From JACVRW01 sp963757815 (GTDB taxonomy: Bacteria; Actinomycetota; Thermoleophilia; Solirubrobacterales; Thermoleophilaceae), in assembly GCA_963757815.1 (NCBI GenBank), contig CAVWSN010000001.1, positions 62,001-126,000 on the forward strand: 64,000 bases of DNA. The letters run 5' to 3'. Below, piece after piece: positions 52,235 to 61,269 of the stretch (position 1 is its first letter; every line of letters starts with the position of its first letter). The translations under genes were made by a program, and so were the position numbers. The notes beneath the pieces were generated by a model. It made no database searches. It was not told the DNA's origin and was given only the letters and a program-made list of their open reading frames with translations.

Positions 52235-52414
52235 ATGCAGATTCCACGGGTACAGAGCCACGTTCTCGAGCCTCGCGACGATGTCTTCTACCTGGACTGC
52301 AGCCTGCCCCCGGGACTGACGCTGACCGAGTACCGGCGCAGCCGGCCGCGGCGGCGGTCCTCGAGGTGGCTCAGCTGGGGCGGGACAGCACTCGCTCGGA
52401 CTGCTTCGCGGTAA
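52235..52414 (+). CDS. Possible 59-residue protein
   Basis: ATG 52235 to TAA 52414, 59 residues: QIPRVQSHVLEPRDDVFYLD and CSLPPGLTLTEYRRSRPRRR, with a basic tail. The YLDCSLPPGLTLxEYRRxRP pattern looks like a real small conserved protein rather than a chance frame, but no ribosome site is obvious. The last 44 nt overlap the convergent USP-like gene. Confidence 0.35.
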   Translation: MQIPRVQSHVLEPRDDVFYLDCSLPPGLTLTEYRRSRPRRRSSRWLSWGGTALARTASR

Positions 52415-52796
52415 CCACCGTCACCGGCAGGCCCAGCGCCTCAACCCGCCGTGGTAGATCGCGATGCAGCCAGCGCGAGACGCGCTCCGGCAGCGTGGAA
52501 ACGATGATCTCGTCGAACCCAAGCTCCTCGACCGCTTGCTGAACGGCGAGGAACGGATCGGTGCCGCCGATCAGCCCGTCGACGCGCCCGCCCGCCGCCT
52601 CTTCGAGGACGGGGATGGCCAACTCGAGCGTGGCGGCCGCCTCGTCGGTGTCGGGGTCCCAGTAAGGGCGGGGCACCAGGAGCGTGAATCTGCATGGCGA
52701 CCGCTGGGCGCGTGAGTGCACCTCGGCGATCAGCCGCGGCGTCGCCGCGGTTCGATGCGCCACGACGAGCACCCTCGCGGACTCGGGGGAGGTCAT
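52371..52796 (-). CDS. Universal stress protein-like protein
   Basis: 141 aa from ATG 52796. Rossmann-like alternation: RVLVVAHRTAATPRLIAEVH, CRFTLLVPRPYWDPDTDEAA, a central GGTDPFLAVQQAVEELGFDE and IIVSTLPERVSRWLHRDLPR, then VEALGLPVTVVTA. This resembles USP-type or USP-derived domains; the ATP-binding G-2x-G-9x-G motif is not evident. Single domain, cytosolic. Function unassigned. Confidence 0.65.
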   Translation of the reverse strand: MTSPESARVLVVAHRTAATPRLIAEVHSRAQRSPCRFTLLVPRPYWDPDTDEAAATLELAIPVLEEAAGGRVDGLIGGTDPFLAVQQAVEELGFDEIIVSTLPERVSRWLHRDLPRRVEALGLPVTVVTAKQSERVLSRPS

Positions 52797-52845
52797 CGCA
52801 GCGGCGATTGTCGCGCATCGCCGGCGCCGGCCGTGCGGCCGCCGC

Positions 52846-54340
52846 TTAGCCCAGATTCACCCAGACCGTCTTGTTCTCGAGGTAGGACTCGAGGCCCTCG
52901 CGGCCGTGCTCGCGCCCGACGCCGGAGGACTTGAAGCCGCCGAACGGTGCCGCCGGGTCGCCCGCGCTCCAGGTGTTGATCCAGATGTCGCCGGCGCGCA
53001 GCAGCGCGGCGAGCTTGTGTGCTTTCGCGAGGTCGCGGGTCCAGACGCCCGCGGCCAGGCCGTACTCGGTGTCATTCGCCCGCCGGGCGACCTCCTCGAT
53101 CGAGTCGTACGGGAGCGCCACCAGCACGGGGCCGAAGATCTCCTCGCGGGCGATCGTCAGGTCGTCGCGCGTGGTGCTGAAGAGCGTGGGCTCGACGAAC
53201 CAGCCGTCGCCCTCGAGGCTGGCGCCGCCGGTCAAGAGCTCGGCGCCCTCGGACTTGCCGCGCTCGATGTAGCCGCACACGCGCTCCCGCTGCTCGGCTG
53301 AGATCAGCGGGCCCAGCTGGGTAGCCGGATCGAGGCCCGGGCCGAGCCGCGCCTTGCCCGCGGCCTCGACAAGCCCGCCCATCACCTCGTCGTACTGGTC
53401 GCTATGGACGAACAGGCGCGAGCCGGCGTTGCAGGCCTGGCCGCTGTTGTAGTAGATCGCCTGGTAGGCGCCCTTGACGGCCTGTTCGAGGTCCGCGTCA
53501 GGGAGGATGATGTTGGGCGACTTGCCACCGAGCTCGAGCGTCACGCGCTTGAGCGCGCGGCCCGCCTTGGCGCCGATCTCGCGCCCGACGGCAGTGGAGC
53601 CGGTGAAGGCGATCTTGTCGACGCCCGGATGGTCCACGAGCGCCGCGCCGGTCTCGCCGTCGCCCGTGATCACGTTGAGCACACCCTCCGGCAGCCCTGC
53701 CTCGAGCGCCAGCTCGCCGAGCCGCAAGGCGGTGAGCGGGGTCTGCTCAGCCGGCTTCAGGACGACCGTGCAGCCCGCCGCGAGCGCCGGGCCGGTCTTC
53801 CACGCCGCCATCAGGAGCGGGAAGTTCCAGGGGATGATCTGGCCGGCGACGCCCACGGGCTCCTTGCGCGTGTAGCAATGCATCCCGCGCTGGGCGACCG
53901 GCAGCACCTCGCCCGTGATGCGCGTCGGCCAGCCGGCGAAGTAGCGAATGTGCTCGGCCGCCAGCTTCACGTCCACCCGCTTCGCGAGCTTGACCGGCTT
54001 GCCGTTGTCGAGCGACTCGAGCTGCGCGAGCTCGTCGGCGTGCGCGTCGATCGCGTCGGCCAGCGCGAGCATCGCGCTCGTCCGCTGCGCGGCCGCGATC
54101 CCGCTCCAGCGGCCGTCGTCGAACGCCTCGCGCGCTGCGCGCACCGCGCGGTCGACGTCCTCGGCGCCGGCGTATGCGACCCGCGCGATCACCCGTCCCG
54201 TCGCAGGGTCGAAGCGTGTCGAACTCACGGCCGTCGGCGGCATCGAGACGCTCGCCGCCGATCAGCAGCCGGTGGGGTCCCTCGGCGAACGAGCGGGCGG
54301 AGTCAGACAGGGCCTCGGGTAGCGCAGCGGCGGTCGTCAT
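52846..54340 (-). CDS. Aldehyde dehydrogenase (NAD(P)-dependent), frameshifted near N-terminus
   Basis: About 497 aa from ATG 54340: SARSFAEGPHRLLIGGERLD and GREFDT, then an extra base near 54214-54216; the next frame continues FDPATGRVIARVAYAGAEDV. The core has VGVAGQIIPWNFPLLMAAWK, FTGSTAVGREIGAKAG, the catalytic Glu in LELGGKSPNIILPDAD, catalytic Cys in YYNSGQACNAGS and EEIFGPVLVALPYD. ALDH1/2-like; could act on 2-oxoglutarate semialdehyde or on the product of the upstream alcohol dehydrogenase. Third gene of a minus-strand operon. Confidence 0.9.
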
Positions 54341-54376
54341 GGCGCTGAACCCTACGCGTACCGGGATCTCCCGGCG

Positions 54377-55012
54377 CTACTCGGCGAAGCGCAGCTCGAC
54401 CGCCCCCAGGGCATCGAGCTCGAGGCGCACGGTGTCGCCCGGCTGCGCCGCGTGGGGCGGGGCGAGGATGCCCGTGATGATGCGGTCGCCGGCGTGCAGC
54501 TCCTGGCCGGCGTCGGCAAGCCTGCCGGCCGCCACGCCGACCATCTCCTCGAGGTGCGCGCCGGTGGCGTCCGCGTCCAGCTCGTGCTGCGGCTCGCCGT
54601 TCACGAGGATGCGGCCCGCGCCGGGCGCCTCCGCCGCGACCCTGGGGCCGAACGCCACGGCGCGGTGGAAGATGTCCCCGGCCAGGATCTGCTCGAGCTC
54701 GATCGACAGGTCCGGCGGGTCGGCCAGCTCGAGGGCCGGCAGCAGCGCCACGATCGACCGCGCGTCGTCCCCGAGCTCGACGGCCACCTCCGACTCCACG
54801 ATCACCTCACCGCCGTCGCCGAGCGACCAGGTGGCGCCGTCCTCGAGCAGGCCGTCGCTGGTGAGGAAGCCCACCAGCGGCCGGTCGATGCCGAGCTTCT
54901 CCTGGATCTGAGGGAGGTTGAAGCCGATCTTCCAGCCCACGTGCTCGGCGCCCTGGGCGAGGATCTGACGCTGGCGCACGAGCTGCGCCGTCATGCCGCG
55001 CTCGACGCTCAC
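54377..55012 (-). CDS. 2-keto-4-pentenoate hydratase / FAH-superfamily protein
   Basis: 211 aa from GTG 55012. GAEHVGWKIGFNLPQIQEKL, GFLTSDGLLEDGA, VESEVAVELGDDARSIVALL (metal-binding ExE..D type), AVAFGPRV and GDRIITGILAPPHAAQPGDT match the hydratase/decarboxylase branch of the fumarylacetoacetase superfamily. Relatives work in meta-cleavage or sugar-acid pathways. The start overlaps the alcohol dehydrogenase stop (GTGA). The exact substrate is unknown. Confidence 0.8.
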   Translation of the reverse strand: MSVERGMTAQLVRQRQILAQGAEHVGWKIGFNLPQIQEKLGIDRPLVGFLTSDGLLEDGATWSLGDGGEVIVESEVAVELGDDARSIVALLPALELADPPDLSIELEQILAGDIFHRAVAFGPRVAAEAPGAGRILVNGEPQHELDADATGAHLEEMVGVAAGRLADAGQELHAGDRIITGILAPPHAAQPGDTVRLELDALGAVELRFAE

Positions 55013-56044
55013 GGCGTCATCACGATCTTGAGCGCCTCACGCCGGTCGTAGACCGCGTAGGCCTCCGCGGCGTCCTCGAGCCTCATGTGGTGGGTCACGA
55101 GCGGTGTGGGGTCCAGCACGCCGGCCTCGAGCATCGTGAGCACGCGGTCGACGTGGCCGATGACGTTGGCGTGGCCGGTCTTCAGGGTCAGCGCCTTGAT
55201 CCAGACGATGCCCATGTGCAGCTCGATGCGCTCCGCATACACGCCGATCGCCGACACAGTGCCGGCCTTGCGCGTGACCCGGCAGGCGAGCTCGAGCGCA
55301 TCGGGATGGCCGACCGCGTCGATCGCCGAGTCGACTCCGCGCCCGCCGGTCGCCTCCTTGATCGCCGCGCGCGGGTCGTCCTCGGTCAGGTGGACCGCCT
55401 CGGCGCCGAAGGCGCGGGCGAGCTCGAGCCGCTCCTCGACCGTGTCGATCGCGATAACGCGGGCCGCCCCCGAGGCACGCGCCGCCTGGACGGCGCATAG
55501 CCCGACCGGACCGAGGCCCAGCACCGCCGTGCTGTCGCCCGGGCGGATGCCCGCCTGGTCGACCGCGTGCCAGCCGGTGCCCATCACGTCGCCGGCAAAC
55601 AGGGCGACGTCGTCCGACATGCCCGCCGGTACGCGCCGCAGCGTGAGGTTCGCGTGGGGCACGAGCACCTGGTCTGCCTGGGCGCCCTGCAGCGAGCCGA
55701 GCGTCTTGCCGTGACCGAACACGCGGCCCTCGTCGCACTTGTGGAAGTTCCCGCGGCGGCAGAAGAAGCAGTTGCCGCACGCCGAGCAGTAGCAGCCCAG
55801 CACGCGCGCCGCCCTCGGCGACCTCGGTCACGTCGTCGCCGGCGGTCACCACCGTTCCGACGAACTCGTGCCCGAGCGTGAAGCCCGGTTCGATCACCAC
55901 CCGGCCGTGGTAGATGTGCAGGTCGGAGCCGCACACCCCCGTGGCCCTAACTCGCACGATCGCGTCGTCGCGCTCGAGCAGCTCGGGCTCAGGGCGCTCC
56001 TCCACCCGGACCTCGCCGGGCGCCTGGAAGGTCACGGCCTGCAT
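55009..56044 (-). CDS. Zinc-dependent alcohol dehydrogenase (MDR), frameshifted
   Basis: About 344 aa from ATG 56044. Catalytic zinc region ATGVCGSDLHIYHG and FTLGHEFVGTVV; then GDDVTEVAEG, after which one extra base (55807-55813) breaks the frame. The next frame gives ARVLGCYCSACGNCFFCRRG with the four structural-zinc cysteines, then FAGDVMGTGWHAV, STAVLGLGPVGLCAVQAARA (NAD-binding) and VDSAIDAVGHPDALEL. Heads the operon with the hydratase and aldehyde dehydrogenase. Confidence 0.9.
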
Positions 56045-56072
56045 GCGGGCGGCACGCTATAGGGTCGAAGTC

Positions 56073-56348
56073 ATGACGAACGCCGTGGTCCTGATCAAGG
56101 CCGACCGGGAGGCCATGTCCGCCCTGGGCAGCGAGCTGGCAGACGTCGAGGGAGTGTCGGAGGTCTACTCGGTGACGGGTGAGTGGGACTTCGTCGCGAT
56201 GCTGCGCGTGCGCGCACCGGAGGAGCTCGCGGAGGTCGTCACAGGCAGGCTCGCCAAGGTGTCCGGGATCCGCGACACCTACACGATGGTCGCCTTCGAG
56301 ATGTTCTCCCGCCACGACATCGAGGCGATGTTCTCGATCGGCGCATAG
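56073..56348 (+). CDS. Stand-alone Lrp/AsnC ligand-binding (RAM) domain protein
   Basis: 91 aa from ATG 56073: NAVVLIKADREAMSALGSEL, VEGVSEVYSVTGEWDFVAML, LAEVVTGRLAKVSGIRDTYT and MVAFEMFSRHD. It is the RAM (ACT-like) half of AsnC/Lrp regulators without the HTH. Such SMARM-type proteins bind amino acids and may modulate partner regulators. Divergent from the alcohol dehydrogenase by 28 nt and 3 nt before the thioesterase. Confidence 0.8.
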   Translation: MTNAVVLIKADREAMSALGSELADVEGVSEVYSVTGEWDFVAMLRVRAPEELAEVVTGRLAKVSGIRDTYTMVAFEMFSRHDIEAMFSIGA

Positions 56349-56351
56349 GCG

Positions 56352-57116
56352 GTGCCGGACGCGTTCTACGAGGCCGACGGCGAGCGGCTCGTGCCGAGCG
56401 AGCTCACGCGCGGCCCGTGGGATCCCGGCGCCCAGCACGCCGGCCCGCCCTCGGCGCTCGTCGCCCGCGCGATCGAGCGCTGCGAGGCCCGCGCCGGCGT
56501 GCGGGTGGGGCGGATCACGCTCGAGATCCTGCGGCCGGTGCCGCTCGCCCCGCTCCGCGTGACCGCGCGGGTTGTGCGCCCGGGCCGCAGCGTCGAGCTG
56601 CTCGAGGCCTCCCTCTCCGGCCCGGACGGCGAGCTCGTGCGGGCTCGGGCCTGGCGTGTCCAGGCGGGTGAGCAGCGCCTGGATGAGGCGGACGAGTCGC
56701 CGCCCGGGCCCGGCGACGGCCAGCCGCGCGACTTCTTCCCGACCGGCGAGGAGATCGGCTACCACACGGCGATGGAGTACCGCTTCGTCGCGGGTGGCTT
56801 CCTCGAGCCCGGACCGGCGACGGTGTGGATGCGCCCGCGGGTGCCGCTGGTTGCGGGCGAGGAGATCACGCCACTGCAGCGCGTCTTCGTCGCGGCCGAC
56901 TCGGGCAACGGCGTCAGCGCGGCGCTCGACTGGCGGCGCTTCATCTTCATCAACACCGACCTGACGGTCCATCTGCTGCGTGAGCCCGCGGGCGAGTGGG
57001 TTTGCCTCGACGCGGTGACGCATGTGGACGGGCTCGGCCTGACCGACACGGCGCTCTTCGACGAGCGCGGCCGGATCGGCCGCGCGGCGCAGACGCTGCT
57101 CGTCAGGCCGCGCTGA
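56352..57116 (+). CDS. Thioesterase family protein (TesB-like double hotdog)
   Basis: 254 aa from GTG 56352. N-terminal hotdog: LTRGPWDPGAQHAGPPSALV, RITLEILRPVPLAPLRVTAR and VELLEASLSGPDGELVRARA. The C-terminal hotdog has VWMRPRVPLVAGEEITPLQR, VFVAADSGNGVSAALDW and DLTVHLLREPAGEWVCLDAV. Likely acyl-CoA thioesterase-like. The substrate is unknown. Its last 14 nt overlap the convergent LysR gene. Confidence 0.8.
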   Translation: MPDAFYEADGERLVPSELTRGPWDPGAQHAGPPSALVARAIERCEARAGVRVGRITLEILRPVPLAPLRVTARVVRPGRSVELLEASLSGPDGELVRARAWRVQAGEQRLDEADESPPGPGDGQPRDFFPTGEEIGYHTAMEYRFVAGGFLEPGPATVWMRPRVPLVAGEEITPLQRVFVAADSGNGVSAALDWRRFIFINTDLTVHLLREPAGEWVCLDAVTHVDGLGLTDTALFDERGRIGRAAQTLLVRPR

Positions 57117-58006
57117 CCCGCGCCCGCAGCGCGTCGATCAGCGCCTCGATCGCGGGTCGCGCGCCGGCACCCCGGCGCACCGCGGCGAACAGCGTTCGGC
57201 GGAGGCCTTCTCCAGCGACCGGCCGCAGCGCCAGCGCAGCGTCCTCCTGGGGCCTGCCGAGCGCCGGCACCACGGCGACCGCAAGCCCGGAGCGCGCGAG
57301 GTCGAGGAGCGTCCCGAGGTCGGTGACCCGGTGGCGCACCCGCGGCTCGAAGCCCGCCGCCCGGCAGGCGCCGGTCACCATGCTCGCGTAGGACGTCCCG
57401 GCCCACGGAGTGGCCCAGGGGTCGTCCGCCAGGTCCGCGAGCGCGACCGGCCCGCCCGCGCGTGCCGCGGGGTGATCGGCGGGCAGTGCCACCAGCAGCT
57501 CGTCCGGCCCGAGCTCATGGCGGGCGAGGCGCGGGTCGCGCGGCCGCAGCGCGTGCGCGTATTCCTCGGCCACCACCAGGTCCAGCTCGCCGGAACGCAG
57601 CTGCGGGAGCGCCGTCTCGGCCTCCTGGTCGACCAGCTCACAGGCGAGTCGTGGATGCTCGAGCGCCAGCGCCGCCAGGGCCGGGACGACCAGCGCTTGG
57701 GCGGCGGTCTGAAATGCCGCCACCCTGAGGGTGCCCGACACCTCGTCCGTCCGCTCGAGCGCCGCCTCGGCAGCCTCGAGCCGCTCCAGCACCCCGCGCC
57801 CGTGATCGCGCGAGCGTGCGGCCCGCGTCGGTGAGCAGCACCCCGCGGCCGATCGGCTCGAGCAGCCGGCGGCCCGTCTCCAGCTCGAGCTTGGCGAGCT
57901 GCTGCGATATCGCGGACGGCGTGTAGCCGAGGGAGTCGGCCACCGCCGTGAGGCTCCCGCGGTCCTCCAGCTCCACGAGCAGGCGCAGGCGGGCGGCGTT
58001 CAGCAT
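57103..58006 (-). CDS. LysR-family transcriptional regulator, frameshifted
   Basis: About 300 aa from ATG 58006. Winged HTH: LNAARLRLLVELEDRGSLTA, SLGYTPSAISQQLAKLELET and LLTDAGRTLA. One extra base near 57805-57808 breaks the frame; the next continues DHGRGVLERLEAAEAALE and the effector domain TLRVAAFQTAAQALVVPALA, RSGELDLVVAEEY and LARSGLAVAVVPALG. Divergent from the LysE-type exporter gene, so it is likely its regulator. Confidence 0.88.
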
Positions 58007-58010
58007 TGTG

Positions 58011-58034
58011 TTAGTGAGACTAATCAATAATTGA
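58011..58034. promoter_or_regulatory. Tandem palindromes in the LysR-LysE promoter region
   Basis: TTAGT-GAG-ACTAA (58011-58023) and TCAAT-A-ATTGA (58024-58034) lie back to back just upstream of the LysR start (58006) and about 50 nt before the LysE start. The first fits the T-N11-A LysR-box pattern. An AT-rich island in GC-rich DNA; the likely operator/promoter for both genes. Confidence 0.55.
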
Positions 58035-58082
58035 CAGAAGTGCGAGTTGTTCTTCACGGTGAGGACGGCGATGCTGCCAGTC

Positions 58083-58700
58083 ATGACCAGCTACCTCGCA
58101 TTCGTCGGAGTCGCCGCCGGAACCGTCCTGCTGCCGGGACCGGACATGCTCGTGGTGCTGCGCGTCGCGCTCGGAGGCGGGGTCCAGGCCGGAGCGTGGG
58201 CGGCCCTCGGCTCCGCCACGGGCAACCTCGTGTGGGGAACCGCGACCGTGCTGGGCGCCACCGCCGTCGTCGCCGCTTCGCCGGAGGCGTTCGGGGCGCT
58301 CAAGCTCGCCGGCGCCGCCTATCTCGGATGGCTCGGCGCCCAGGCGCTGCTGGCGGCGCGCCGGGGCGACCCGGTGGCGGAGACCAGCTCGTCAGAGCGG
58401 GCCCCGTCCGCCGCGCGCGCCTTCCGGCGCGGGCTCGCCAGCGATCTCGCCAACGTCAAGGTCGGCCTCTTCTGGACGGCGCTCGTGCCGCAGTTCCTGC
58501 TGCCCGGCGCAGGCCCGGCGCCCGCGGCGGCCATGGTGCTGACGATGGCCCTGCTGGCCCTCGCCGGCATGACCGCCTTCGCGTTCCTCGCCGGCCGGCT
58601 GCGACCGCTGCTCGCTCGCCGGCGGGTATCGCAGCTCGTCAACGTCTCGGTGGGCGCTCTGCTCGTTGCGCTTGCCGCCGGGATGGCGTTCGCCCACTGA
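58083..58700 (+). CDS. LysE/RhtB-family amino acid exporter
   Basis: 205 aa from ATG 58083 (12 further residues if ATG 58047 is used). Six hydrophobic segments with family signatures AGTVLLPGPDMLVVLRVALG, GSATGNLVWGTATVLGATAV, LKLAGAAYLGWLGAQAL, FRRGLASDLANVKVGLFWTA and LVPQFLLPG. Exports amino acids or related metabolites across the inner membrane. Divergent LysR-type regulator upstream. Confidence 0.9.
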   Translation: MTSYLAFVGVAAGTVLLPGPDMLVVLRVALGGGVQAGAWAALGSATGNLVWGTATVLGATAVVAASPEAFGALKLAGAAYLGWLGAQALLAARRGDPVAETSSSERAPSAARAFRRGLASDLANVKVGLFWTALVPQFLLPGAGPAPAAAMVLTMALLALAGMTAFAFLAGRLRPLLARRRVSQLVNVSVGALLVALAAGMAFAH

Positions 58701-58743
58701 GCGCGGTTCCCACCGGCCAGGGCGGAGCGGTTACCGTCTCCCC

Positions 58744-59578
58744 ATGCCCGACTCCCAGGTGGTGCTCATCACCGGCTGCTCAACAGGCATCGGCCGCGCA
58801 ACGGCCGAGCGCCTGGCCCGCGCCGGCCACACGGTGTACGCCAGCGCGCGCCGCCCAGAGTCGATCGAGGACCTGAAGCAGAGCGGCTGCCGGACGCTCG
58901 CGCTCGACGTGACGAGCGAGGACTCGATGAGCGCGGCGGTAGCCGCCGTCGAGGAGGCCGAGGGAGGCATCGGCGCGCTCGTCAACAACGCCGGCTACAG
59001 CCAGAACGGGGCCGTCGAGACGGTGCCGCTCGCGGACGTGCGCGCACAGTTCGAGACCAACGTGTTCGGGCTGCTGCGGATGTGCCAGCTCGTTCTGCCC
59101 GGCATGCGCCGCCGCGGGCGAGGGAACGATCGTGAACATGAGCTCGATGGGAGGCAGGCTCACGTTCCCGGGCGGCGGCATCTACCACGCCACCAAGCAC
59201 GCGGTCGAGGCGATCTCCGACGCGATGCGCTTCGAGGTCAGCGGCTTCGGCGTCCACGTCGTCGTGATCGAGCCGGGGATCATCCGCAGCAGCTTCGGTG
59301 AGACCGCCGCTGGGTCGGTGTCGGCGGGGGATGGTCCCTACGCGGAGTTCAACGCCGCCGTGGCCGAGGCCAACGCCACGGCCTCCGACGGCCCCCTCGG
59401 CAAGCTCGGCGGCGAGCCGGACGACGTCGCGAAGGTGATCGAGGCGGCGATCGCGGCGCGCAGGCCGCGCACGCGTTACCGGGTGACCACCTCGGCCCGT
59501 GTTCTGATCACCCAGCGGAGGCTGTTGCCGGACCGAGCCTGGGACCGGGTGATGAGCGCCGCCTTCCGGCGTCCGTAG
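58744..59578 (+). CDS. Short-chain dehydrogenase/reductase, frameshifted
   Basis: About 277 aa from ATG 58744. NAD(P)-binding VVLITGCSTGIGRATAERLA, LALDVTSEDS, and the NNAGY motif in GIGALVNNAGYSQNG. One extra base within 59108-59119 breaks the frame after LVLPGMRR; the next frame gives GEGTIVNMSSMGGR (catalytic Ser region), the YxxxK motif in IYHATKHAVEAIS and VVVIEPGIIRSSF. Classical SDR architecture. Starts a run with SCP2 and iron-alcohol dehydrogenase genes. Confidence 0.88.
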
Positions 59579-59615
59579 ACTCCCGCCGTCCGTACGTAAA
59601 GAGGAGAACTGCAAC

Positions 59616-60032
59616 GTGCCCTATTTCAAGGACGCGGACGAGGTGTACGCGTACATCGGCAGGCTGTTCGAGGAGCTTGCACTAGACGAGGAGCTCGCCC
59701 CCAAGTTCCGCAAGGCGGACACGATCGTCCAGTACCAGTACCGCGAGCCCGAGTCTCAGATAACGGTCAATCTGATCGACGGTGAGGACGGCCGGGTCGA
59801 CTGCGGCGACACCACGATGGAGCCCGAGGTTGTGATGACGATGGAAGCGGACACCGCGCACCGCTTCTGGCTCGGCAAGGTCAACGTGACGGTCGCGCTC
59901 GCCCGCGGGCAGATGAAGGCCAAGGGGCCGGTGGCCAAGATCCTCAAGCTGGTCCCGCTCGTCAAGCCGGTCTTCCCGCGCTACCGCGCGATGCTCGAGG
60001 AGGCGGGTCGGAAGGATCTCCTCGAGGCATGA
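59616..60032 (+). CDS. SCP2 sterol/lipid-binding domain protein
   Basis: 138 aa from GTG 59616, ribosome site AAAGAGGAG. It is the SCP2 fold: DEVYAYIGRLFEELALDEEL, DTIVQYQYREPESQITVNLI, MEPEVVMTMEADTAHRFWLG, KVNVTVALARGQMKAKGPVA. Small hydrophobic-ligand-binding proteins of this type accompany sterol- and lipid-degrading enzymes in actinobacteria. The stop overlaps the next gene start (ATGA). Confidence 0.85.
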   Translation: MPYFKDADEVYAYIGRLFEELALDEELAPKFRKADTIVQYQYREPESQITVNLIDGEDGRVDCGDTTMEPEVVMTMEADTAHRFWLGKVNVTVALARGQMKAKGPVAKILKLVPLVKPVFPRYRAMLEEAGRKDLLEA

Positions 60033-61267
60033 GCGACGAACCGGTGGAGGTCGGCTCCGCGCTCGACCCGACCCCGCTCGAGGGCTTCAAGGACTTCTAT
60101 CAGTACGTCTCCACGACGCGGGTGATCGTCGGCCGCGACCTGCTCGAGTCGACCGGGTTCGAGTTCAAGAAGGAGGGCGCGCGGCGGGTGTTCCTCGTCA
60201 CCGACGCGGTGATCCGCGGGACCGGCCTCGTCGAGAAGGTCGAGGCGGGGATCCTGGACGGCGGCCTCGAGCTGGCCGGCATCTTCGACGAGGTCCCGCA
60301 GGACTCTTCGACCGAGGTCTGCGACCGCTGCGCGGCCGCCGCCAAGGAGGCGGGCGCCGACTCGTTCCTGGCGCTCGGCGGCGGCTCCGTCATGGACACC
60401 GCCAAGGTGGTGGACGCGATCTTCACCCACGGCGGCACGGCGCGTGAGCAGGAGGGCTTCTTCCTGATGCCGCGCGAGGAGGACGGTATGGGCAGGCCGC
60501 TCGACATCGCGCCGCTCGCCTGCATCCCCACCACCGCGGGCACCGGCAGCGAGGTCTCGATGGCCGCGGTCATCAAGGAGCCCGCGGAGAAGATCAAGCT
60601 CGAGATCGCGGACTTCCCGCTCTTCCCGAGGCTCGCGATCCTCGACCCGGAGACGACCCGCACACTCCCGCCGGCCGTGGCCGCCGCCACCGGCATGGAC
60701 GCGATGACGCACGCGATCGAGGGCTACGTGTCGCAGGACTGGAGCCCGCACCAGGACGCCCGTTCCCTGCACGCGCTGCGGATGATCCGCGACAACCTCG
60801 AACGCGCCGTGCAGGCCGGCGAGGAGGACGAGGAGGCGCGGGGGAACATGCTCGTCGCCGCCAACCTGGCCATCACGCTCGCGCTCGGATCGGTGCACGC
60901 CATGTCCCATCCGGCGGGCGCGCGGTTCGGGGTCCCGCACGGCGTGGCGAACGCCATCCACCTGCCGCACGTGATCCGCTTCAACGCCGAGGGCGGCGGG
61001 GCGATCGGCGACCGCTATCGCGACATCGGCGAGCTGTTCGGGCTGGAGACAGGCGCCTCGGATGCGGAGGCGGGGGATGCGCTCGCCACGCATATCACCG
61101 AGCTCGTCGAGCGGATCGGCCTGCCCACCCGGCTCTCGCAGGCGGGCGTGCCTGAGTCGGGCATCCCCGCCCTGGTCGAGGGCGCGATGGGCGACGGTAC
61201 GACCCTGCTCAACCCGCGAGAGGTGGGCGAGGAGGACTACGCGGAGCTGTACCGGCGGGCGCTCTGA
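60029..61267 (+). CDS. Iron-containing alcohol dehydrogenase
   Basis: 412 aa, type III ADH. NAD-binding DSFLALGGGSVMDTAKVVDA (about residues 110-130), IPTTAGTGSEVSMAAVI, metal ligands in GMDAMTHAIEGYVS, ALGSVHAMSHPAGARFGVPH and GVANAIHLPHVIRF. Coupled to the SCP2 gene by an ATGA overlap. The alcohol or aldehyde substrate is unknown; possibly a lipid-derived alcohol given its partners. Confidence 0.92.
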   Translation: MSDEPVEVGSALDPTPLEGFKDFYQYVSTTRVIVGRDLLESTGFEFKKEGARRVFLVTDAVIRGTGLVEKVEAGILDGGLELAGIFDEVPQDSSTEVCDRCAAAAKEAGADSFLALGGGSVMDTAKVVDAIFTHGGTAREQEGFFLMPREEDGMGRPLDIAPLACIPTTAGTGSEVSMAAVIKEPAEKIKLEIADFPLFPRLAILDPETTRTLPPAVAAATGMDAMTHAIEGYVSQDWSPHQDARSLHALRMIRDNLERAVQAGEEDEEARGNMLVAANLAITLALGSVHAMSHPAGARFGVPHGVANAIHLPHVIRFNAEGGGAIGDRYRDIGELFGLETGASDAEAGDALATHITELVERIGLPTRLSQAGVPESGIPALVEGAMGDGTTLLNPREVGEEDYAELYRRAL

Positions 61268-61269
61268 GC

